Below, in pieces: positions 57,540 to 64,000 of a DNA stretch of 64,000 bases (position 1 is its first letter; each line of letters opens with the position of its first letter). This DNA is from Toxonevra muliebris (taxonomy: Eukaryota; Arthropoda; Insecta; Diptera; Pallopteridae), in NCBI GenBank assembly GCA_963691655.1, contig OY829326.1:87971235-88035234 (forward strand), read 5' to 3'. The translations under genes and the position numbers were made by a program. Below the pieces are notes generated by a model. It did not search any database. It was given only the letters and a program-made list of their open reading frames with translations, and had not been told where the DNA came from.

Positions 57540-57870
57540 TAGAGCACGGAGTAGAACACCAGCACACCGAGCAAGCTCTGACCACTCTGATCCAATTTTA
57601 AAACGCATAGAGCACGAATTGTCAGATAACAGCAGTTTATAATTAAGTTTATTTTTCAACAAAGTTTTTTTCATTTTTCAATTGTTTTGAATTTTTTTTG
57701 TGCAAAATGGATTACATTTATTATTCTGAGTCCTTTTCGGCCATTTCGAATTTTTGTGTATTCTGTCAAAATATTTTTTTCAATCGTGCTCTGTCTGCTC
57801 AGTCAATTTCTTTTGAGCATGTAGAGCACGCTCTGAGCGCGCTCTGAACACAAAAAGAACGGTTCGTTAT
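57540..57870 (-). repeat. MITE family M2, copy 2
   Basis: It is an inverted copy of 48110-48395, and here more complete. On the minus strand it runs from TTCAGAGCGCGCTCAGAGCG, through ATTGACTGAGCAGACAGAGC and AAATGG, to TGTTATCTGACAATTCGTGC and the outer GTGCTCTAA at about 57540. The ends carry repeated GAGCNNGCTCTGAGC-type palindromes. Confidence 0.65.
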
Positions 57871-57893
57871 TGTTTGTTTTCATTCTCTGCCTC

Positions 57894-57990
57894 TTAGTGA
57901 CTGATCACATGGGCGCAAGTATAAACGCCTGTCTGAAAGAGAGAAGTAGAAAAAATAGGTAGTTAGAAAAAGATAGGCAAGTTTCTTACT
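57894..57990. repeat. MITE family M3, half copy
   Basis: TTAGTGACTGATCACATGGG, then ACGCCTGTCTGAAAGAGAGA and GTAGAAAAAATAGGTAGTTA match one arm of the hairpin element at 59197-59347. The second arm is missing, apart from TAGAAAAAGATAGGCAAGTT. Confidence 0.55.
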
Positions 57991-58029
57991 ACCAATTGTT
58001 TCTTCAATAAGCTATCTTGTATTTTAAAA

Positions 58030-58690
58030 GTTGTGTTTATTAGCGATAATTTGAAACATGAATTAACTCAGTGCACATTTCCGCTTGCTTCTTCAGATAT
58101 GGATCATGCCCCTTTAGTTTTAATTGTGGAATTTTATGAATTTGCTGAGTTGCCTACTAACTCAGACAAAGTAATTTTTAATTACCGTCTTGGTAATTAT
58201 GAGAACATTAACTTTGCTCTTGAAACTCTTGATTGGGGTTGCATTCTCAAAGAAACTTCGACCACAATTTGTTTTAATTTATTTGCATCTAAGTTATTTG
58301 AACTTTGATCTCATAATATTCCATTTTTACCGTCTAAAGTTCATAAGTTACCGTGGTACACTAAAGATCTCAAAAAGTTAAAAAATTTACGAAATAGCTC
58401 CTTCAAGAAATTCAAGGCTACAAATGTTATCGTTCACAAAAACAAACATATTCAATATATGAAAAAAATTTAATATGATAAATAAATTTCTGTACAATCA
58501 ATATATCCTTGGTGTTGAGCAAAATATAAAATCTTCTCCCAAAAGCTTTTGGACATTTATTCGTTCAAAAAAAAGGTTCCTCGCTTATCCCAACGCAACT
58601 TTTCGACAAAGATATCTCCTCTAATTCACTTCAAGACTCAGCGAATCTCTTTGCACTGTTTTGCTTTGTTCCGTCTCAGTATGTTGTAGC
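58030..58690 (+). pseudogene. non-LTR retrotransposon fragment (endonuclease C-terminus to RT start)
   Basis: The first frame (58033-58308) reads PLASSDMDHAPLVLIVEF, the S-D-H motif that ends the apurinic-type endonuclease domain of jockey/CR1-like elements. FNYRLGNYENINFALETLDW follows. In the next frames come KVHKLPWYTKDLKKLKNLRN, FKKFKA and SPKSFWTFIRSKKR, which match the linker between endonuclease and RT. The last recognisable part is NLFALFCFVPSQY near 58655. At least three frameshifts and stops occur, and both ends are truncated. Confidence 0.65.
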
Positions 58691-58801
58691 TTGCCGATTC
58701 ATTTAATTTTGTTGTGTGTTATTCAATCAGTTATCGCATGCAGAATTTTAAATGTTATCAATTTGCGATGACAAAGGTTCAGGTTGCTGCGCTGAGTTCT
58801 A

Positions 58802-59143
58802 TTATTGGTGTCCTTTGCAGTAAGTTGCAACGAATGTCACATTCCATTCGCGGTAGGTTTTCAGCCCCAAACGAATTCTTAGATCGTACCAGTCACGGTA
58901 GCCATTGCACATACCGGGGTAATGTTGTGGTGCAGTAATTTTTAACATACGGGCCTGTCCATTTCTGAAGTCTCGGTTTCGTTTGATGCTTCCGTGTTTC
59001 AATCGTACCTTTGCTTCCATTCGTTGCTGAGTTTGCCAATGTTTGGTGGCGGTAAAAGCTTTGAGTATGTTAAACCCAATTGTTATGGAATCGAAAGAGT
59101 TAGAAACGGTCAGAACAACAAATATCGCCACAGCCAAAGACAT
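58802..59143 (-). CDS. possible small secreted protein (hypothetical)
   Basis: From ATG 59143 the minus-strand frame gives 113 codons to a TAA at 58802. The N-terminus MSLAVAIFVVLTVSNSFDS looks like a signal peptide, with a hydrophobic core and small residues before a plausible cleavage. The rest is basic, with two cysteines (GMCNGY and TYCKGH) and several Trp residues. Codon use is balanced and GC content is well above the flanks. AAA precedes the ATG, a favourable context. I recognise no family. It lies between a retrotransposon fragment and an M3 hairpin that starts about 55 bases upstream. It may be a real single-exon gene, one exon of a larger gene, or a gene copy carried by a repeat. 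Confidence 0.35.
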   Translation of the reverse strand: MSLAVAIFVVLTVSNSFDSITIGFNILKAFTATKHWQTQQRMEAKVRLKHGSIKRNRDFRNGQARMLKITAPQHYPGMCNGYRDWYDLRIRLGLKTYREWNVTFVATYCKGHQ

Positions 59144-59196
59144 TTTGGAATTCAATCGGAAATAATTATGACTGGGTCACAGGTGACATGGATCTA

Positions 59197-59347
59197 AGTG
59201 GCTGTTCAGACGGACGCGAGCATGAAAGCCTGTCTGAGAGAGGTAGAAAAAATAGGTAGTTAGAAAAAGACAGACTAGTTTCTACCTATTTTTTCTACAT
59301 CTCTCTTTCAGACAGGCGTTCATGCTTGTACCCGTGTGAATATCCAC
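59197..59347. mobile_element. MITE family M3, full hairpin copy
   Basis: The arms 59197-59259 and 59282-59347 are inverted copies starting AGTGG(C/A)T(G/A)TTCA and including GCATGAANGCCTGTCTGA and GTAGAAAAAATAGGTA. The loop is about 22 bases. A half copy lies 1.3 kb to the left at 57894. No coding sequence is present. Confidence 0.7.
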
Positions 59348-59768
59348 TAAAGCGTATTTTGGTCTTTCTAGAAGTTGATTATAAAAATACAAACTTATGT
59401 ACATACATACATGGATCTATAGTATATGTGCATGTAGTTGTATTTATTTATCGAAGTATATTTATGTATGCATATTCTAAAATATATTTTCTGACATATT
59501 GAAACAAGGTCAAGTGCAAAATATTTTAAACAATGGGAATTTTTGTATTTGTATTATTTTTCTACTTTTTTTTACTTACATGCACGATATACATACATAC
59601 ATAGACGCGAACAAATATAAAAAAAACACGACGAAATTATGACTACATTTAATAATAACAACAAGAACAACAACAGCAATATGGTTTGTAAAATTTCTGA
59701 TGAATACAGTCACTTTTGATGCTGCCTTTTTTCTTTTTGTTACGATTGCTGTAGCAGCAAACGCTATA

Positions 59769-60668
59769 CAGTATTCCCCACTTATAAGCACCCTTGAATA
59801 TGCACGAAGCTGGCTGCTTATATGCGAACCCCGCTTAATAGCACACAGAGTGCTTATACATATGCAACCCCCAGTTATGCCCAATATTTCCATGAAAAAG
59901 CAATTTAAAAATGTAATTAACAAAAACAAGGGAAATACATTTGTTATTTTTTAAGAAGGGAAACATTACATTACAGATAGTAAGTAAGTAATATTTGCTT
60001 TTGGAATGATTGCATATTAATATTTACGTGCAATGACACTGAGATCATATGTATATACTATACATATATCGCTCATTTACTAAAAGACTGCCATAAGTCA
60101 AACAACACTATTTTTGAGTTAATGATGCAGAATTATTCATTATGTCACGCTTCATATTGTGTAAAACTTTCATATTAATATCTTGTATACTCTGCGCGTG
60201 AGAATTATAAGATTTCTTCTTTTTTCTGCAAAGTGGGAGTCAATTGAAAATTTTAAACCCGTTTTCTGCAAAATCACGTTTTTTGAGTTATGACAGTATT
60301 TTAGTAAATGAGCGATATGTAATCATAACTACATAAATACATGTTTAGTTATGTATCTAATCTTAATTAAATATTTTAATTTAAAGTGACGTATTTAAAA
60401 AAAAACTGTTATTCTGGACTGAATATTGTATTTAAGTTGAAGTAGTGTCAAAAACTTCTCCTATTCGAAAATGCTCATTTCTGAGTCATCTTCAGATGAT
60501 TAACCACCTCACAAAAATTTTTTGTACGTGTGCCTATAAATGAACTTTTTTTGTGGGAAAATTAAAAGATGGGATCATAATTTTAGTGCTAATAAGCGAA
60601 AGCCGAAAAGTAAATTGCACAAATCTTGGTGCTAGTAAACGGAGAATGCTTATAAACGGGGAATACTG
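59769..60668. mobile_element. pogo-like TIR element with nested MITE
   Basis: The ends CAGTATTCCCCACTTATAAG and the complement of the right end, CAGTATTCCCCGTTTATAAG, match at 18 of 20 bases and are flanked by TA on both sides. Subterminal CTTATAAGCA, GCTTATA and GCTTAATAGCAC-like motifs repeat inside both ends. CAGT...-type TIRs with a TA duplication suit the pogo/Tigger branch of Tc1/mariner. No transposase is seen in the 900 bp body. Confidence 0.7.
60065..60319. mobile_element. MITE nested in the pogo-like element
   Basis: The inverted arms ATATCGCTCATTTACTAAAA, then GACTGCCATAAGTCAAA on the left, are matched by TTTGAGTTATGACAGTATTTT, then AGTAAATGAGCGATAT on the right, in near-perfect complement. 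It is about 255 bp and non-coding. It interrupts the element 59769-60668, so it is the later insertion. Confidence 0.7.
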
Positions 60669-60949
60669 TAGTTGTTGCTAATTAATTAAATCGTCTACAA
60701 TGTTTTGGCGTTTTGTTGTTGTTTGTTTATAAGTTCATTTTATTATTTTTATTTAGGGTATTCATAGTTTTCTTCTAAAAGATACCACAATCAAATTGTG
60801 AGCACCTCTTTACATGTTACGTTCTAAAAATGCTACAAACGCGTTCTACGTTTTTTTAGGGTAAGGTAAGGACATAATGGCTCAAGATTCAAGTGAGTAC
60901 ATTTTTTAAATATTTTATGACGACAAAGAAGAACATCTCCTAATGGACT

Positions 60950-61566
60950 TCACTTTCTGCAGAATGGAATGAAAGCGTTCTTTCCAGCTTCGACGATGAT
61001 CGTATAGAGTTCAACCACGTTTTGAATTTAATCAAGGAAGGCTCTGTTTTCAAAACTAAAAACTCAGCCAATAGACTTGCAATTAAAGATTGTTCCATTC
61101 TGCTTGAGCTCAAATGGAAATAGCGCATCTATCCGGAAGATTGCAGCCATTTTCGCCGTCGGAAATGGAGGAAAGGTGATAAAAATAAGTTATTGCTGCA
61201 ATCTTAAATTTGATCAGGTAGGTGGAGTCTCATATTACGGATCACGCATTATATTTCTTTAGAAAAAGGTAATATTCAATCAAAATCCCAATAGTGTGTG
61301 ACAATTCTCTACGAATTCGGCAAGCTACAATTGGATACATAGGAATTATTCATGACGCTAAAATTTTTGCAGAATCAACAACCAGGCGAGCGCCAGGAAA
61401 ATATTTTTATGAAAACCAATGCTTAGCTAGTTACTCTGCATATCCTCTAAGCCGAAATGTTATCACTCCTTTTCGACGAAATAACATTAAATTATCACAA
61501 CAAAAAAAAAGAAAATTCAATCAACATGGCCAGCTGCGTTTTGCACAACATTTTGTAAGACTTTAA
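60950..61566 (+). pseudogene. Harbinger transposase (DDE_Tnp_4-like), broken
   Basis: An N-terminal part (61077-61190) reads SIRKIAAIFAVGNGGKVIKI, the helix-turn-helix-like region found in this family. Further on, the frame at 61294-61566 reads CDNSLRIRQATIGYIGIIHD with AKIFAESTTRRAPGKYF and SAYPLSRNVITPFRRNN. This follows the Harbinger pattern CD-x-x-x-RI-x-x-x-x-x-GYPGS-x-HD-x-x-x-F and DSAY-x-L-x-x-x-x-x-TPFR, including the HD catalytic Asp. The first catalytic DGT segment is missing or beyond recognition. Stops and frameshifts are present, so it is not functional. Confidence 0.7.
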
Positions 61567-61689
61567 TTGTGTGGGAGATGGCAGCTGCGAATAAGAAGAA
61601 TCGGATTATCCACAAGAATTTCGGATAAGAACTTCATTAACTGAATTTTTTAAATAATAAATGTTAAAACAAGCTATGCTGAACAAGTT

Positions 61690-62110
61690 TTTCATTGAAA
61701 ATTCTAATTTGTTCTTCCTATTTTTGCATTTTAAGCTTTACTATCTCTATCTTTCTTTCTTTCATTTCTAGTTCTTTCAAAGCAATTCTTTCTTCATTTG
61801 CATTTCTGACATTTTCAAATTTTCCACTTCTTTGTTCTTTTATTGACATGCTTCGGCTTGTCAAATAAAAATTTTTCGCTTTGGAGCTCGTGCTCTGTTG
61901 TAGCTCATTATCTCCTTAAATCCATTTCCAGTTTTTATTTCGACCAAACTGGATCGGACCTCAAGAACGATGTCAAATATTAGTGTGAGGTTTATAAAAA
62001 AATATACGATTAAAGAATCAAGTGTATTGCTTTACTATCTTCTGTGCCAATGATGGCAGCGTTTAATATAGAGTATTCAAAAATGTCTTTCAGCTCGTCG
62101 AAGATAGGAC
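61690..62110 (-). pseudogene. possible Harbinger accessory-protein remnant
   Basis: On the minus strand short open pieces read GFKEIMSYNRARAPKRKIFI and then KEVENLKMSEMQMKKELL, a Lys/Glu/Leu-rich helical stretch. Harbinger elements often carry a second, DNA-binding protein gene that ends in such a coiled coil, on either strand. The frame is interrupted by several stops. The assignment relies on position and composition. Confidence 0.3.
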
Positions 62111-62322
62111 ACATCCTTACCACCACATCTGAAAGTATTTAATATTACTGTGAATGAAACAAAAGATAAACATGAGGCAAGCCAAGTAAATTTACCAACT
62201 AGTGGTATCTCTATTTTATATGCAAAAAAAAAACAATAAAATAAGTTACCAGATGGCAAAATGTTCTAAAGTTAACACAGAGCAAAGTTAACACACCAAA
62301 GAATGTCGAACTGTGAGCACCC

Positions 62323-63299
62323 TAATTATTAATTAATTTTTTTCTTATACCCAACAGGGAAAAAAGCACTCCAAAAGGCCTTTCAGAGTGCTGACAAGTC
62401 AGCTGTAGGCTTCAAAAGACCTATCACGAAATCTTTGCGTCAGAAGTTTTGCTATTTTAAATTACGATAATCTTGTCATCGTTTGATTCGGAAACGATTG
62501 CTTTTCGGCAGCAACTGTTCGTTAACAAAACAAAAACAACCAGTGCTAACCTTATACTCCTCAGTCAATCTGGCAATTGTGCCCGTTGGGTAATTACATA
62601 TTGTGTATATGTATATGCACATTAAAGTGCCTTACAATACCACGTTAATTAATTTATTTTATGAAGATTTCAAAAAAATATTTCGGGTCTAACTGAAGGC
62701 GACCCCTCCATGATGAGGCTTGGTCATTGCACTTCGGCTGAGTTGACCTCTGCGTGTAGTGTAGATAGCCGGGAATTACGTAAAAATAAGAAGATATCGT
62801 GAACTGGATCGTTGTAGAAAAATCTATAGAAATCTCCTCTTTTATATAAAAGCATTTTTTATTATGTTACTTTTGGCCAAATAAAAGGTCACAAATAATA
62901 GGAATTCAAAAATGATAAAACGAAAGGAAATTTCGATAAGGTAATTATTATTATTATTCTATTTCCGTGAAAATTTAAATTAATCCGTCAGTTTATTATT
63001 AATATCTAAAACTGATTCGAAATCGCATAAAAAATCACTATTTCGAGTTATTGAGCAGATTTTTCAAATATACCTTAATAATTTTCGAGTTCCTATTATT
63101 TTTAATGTTTTCCAGAACGAACCAGCTCACGACAGCTTATCGCTGAAACCAAAATTTTTTGAAAATATTAATAAAATGAACTAAGGTTAGTCTTTAGGAG
63201 GGATGCATTATCTCTTTTTTTCTAAGGTTTGAGCCGCCTTAATGAAGATATTTGTTTAAATTGAAGTTGATATCTAATTGGTGTTTCTCGTCTGCGTGT
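62323..63299. other. mostly AT-rich, one GC-richer block at 62.69-62.78 kb
   Basis: The block with CCCCTCCATGATGAGGCTTG and CACTTCGGCTGAGTTGACCT looks like part of a dispersed repeat, but nothing else in the window matches it. No gene is recognised. Confidence 0.3.
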
Positions 63300-64000
63300 A
63301 TGAGTCAGACTACCATATTCTAATGAATTCTTCCTTCGCTTCACCCAGCTACGCTGTCGGGCGAGGGAATGTTAAACTCGGGCGCGGCCGAACTTCAAAT
63401 ACCCTACACACCCTCTAAAAACACTTATTTGTATTTAAAGATAGGTGGGCGTGGTTATTATGCGATTTTGATGGTATTTGTATGAAATATTCTTATTATT
63501 TCCTTATTTATGGTATTATTCTTTGATGATGTCACCTATATTAGAGGTAGAGGAGGATATTCCCCGCTGTTGCCACAACAATTATTCAAGAGGAGATTTT
63601 GATGAAGTATACCGAATTGAGTAATTTCCTTTAGAATTTCCTTCCATATGATTATGTTATCGTGTACACAGACAGACGGGCATAGCTAAATCTTATATAT
63701 ACCTTATTTATCCATTTTAAATTTGAAACTGAGATTTTAATAATGAAATAAAAAATTAAAATTCTCCATATGAACCAAAACGCGGGCTGGAGAATTACGT
63801 ACGAAAGCATTCTTTTTGTTCATTCATATAGTTTATCTCGATGTCTAATAACTTCGGACGTATGGCCGTGTGAAAACGAATTGGAACGTTATGATCTATT
63901 TCCAAAGTAAAGGATCATGGAAAATATTAACAATAGAAAACATTTATTCAGGTTTTGGTTTTTAGATTGGTTCAAAAACAACTTTAGCTGTTGTAGGAAT
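63300..64000. mobile_element. Helentron/INE-1-like non-autonomous segment (probable)
   Basis: ACTCGGGCGCGGCCGAACTT followed by CAAATACCCTACAC (about 63375-63410), then ACACAGACAGACGGGCATAG (about 63666) and a long moderately conserved-looking interior, are in the style of the INE-1/Helentron-derived repeats abundant in fly genomes. This is recognition by resemblance. Terminal hairpin and insertion site were not confirmed, and the segment runs off the right edge. Confidence 0.4.

Larger units (their letters stand above)
60756..62322 (+). mobile_element. decayed PIF/Harbinger element
   Basis: The left end GGGTATTCATAGTT (60756) and the complement of the right end, GGGTGCTCACAGTT (62309-62322), differ only by transitions. 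TTA precedes the left end and TAA follows the right, compatible with the TWA target of Harbinger. A plus-strand transposase remnant lies in the first half. The second half holds a minus-strand helical accessory-type frame. Confidence 0.65.

Overview
This window is AT-rich, gene-poor nuclear DNA of a eukaryote, most likely a higher (cyclorrhaphan) fly. The support is an exon encoding a CAG/CAA-type polyglutamine protein that ends in a consensus splice donor, a fly-like TATA plus GAGA promoter candidate, and a repeat set typical of such genomes: Tc1/mariner, hAT-like, PIF/Harbinger, piggyBac-like, non-LTR retrotransposon and tRNA-derived SINE sequences. The species cannot be fixed from sequence alone.

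Host genes are few. The clearest is a first coding exon on the minus strand (12827-13158) for a glutamine-rich protein. Its donor faces left, so the rest of the gene lies in or beyond the left 12.8 kb. A possible second gene starts on the plus strand near 22.3 kb: two TATA boxes, a GAGA tract, and an untranslated first exon ending in a GTAAGT donor at 22811. A small intronless open frame for a possible secreted protein (58802-59143, minus) is the third candidate. Most of the window therefore reads as intron or intergenic DNA.

The left third (1-20.2 kb) holds a piggyBac-like remnant, an array of about 150-172 bp units at 8.05-8.72 kb, and three Tc1/mariner elements in the same orientation (5023-6211, 9365-10645, 15927-17174), all with broken transposases. 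Catalytic spacing is DD37E where it can be counted. Also here are a reverse transcriptase scrap (11.6 kb), a Tc1 C-terminal scrap (15.7 kb), several TIR elements, and two copies of a tRNA-like SINE (17.4-17.7 kb and 19.55-19.85 kb). The second SINE copy sits inside a 1.5 kb TIR element.

The middle (22-44 kb) holds a 0.95 kb TIR element with about ten subterminal copies of a GATCGGCCA-type motif (25179-26123). Immediately beside it is a mariner with an internal deletion. Further on are CAGTGGCG-ended elements, a hAT dimerisation-domain scrap, and a 5'-truncated non-LTR retrotransposon with RNase H and a zinc-knuckle tail (37107-38572).

The right third (43-64 kb) is dominated by inverted-repeat elements: a nearly perfect 66-bp-arm hairpin at 43.3 kb, a foldback element with about 400 bp arms at 54.7-56.1 kb, and several MITE families present in two to four copies. 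It also holds a DUF4780-like retroelement ORF1 (51.5-52.5 kb), an endonuclease/RT fragment (58.0-58.7 kb), a pogo-like TIR element with a second MITE nested in it (59769-60668), a decayed Harbinger element (60756-62322) and a Helentron-like segment at the right edge.

I found no CRISPR array, rRNA or convincing functional tRNA. No coherent new gene system is visible. The novelty here lies in repeat families and nested insertions.
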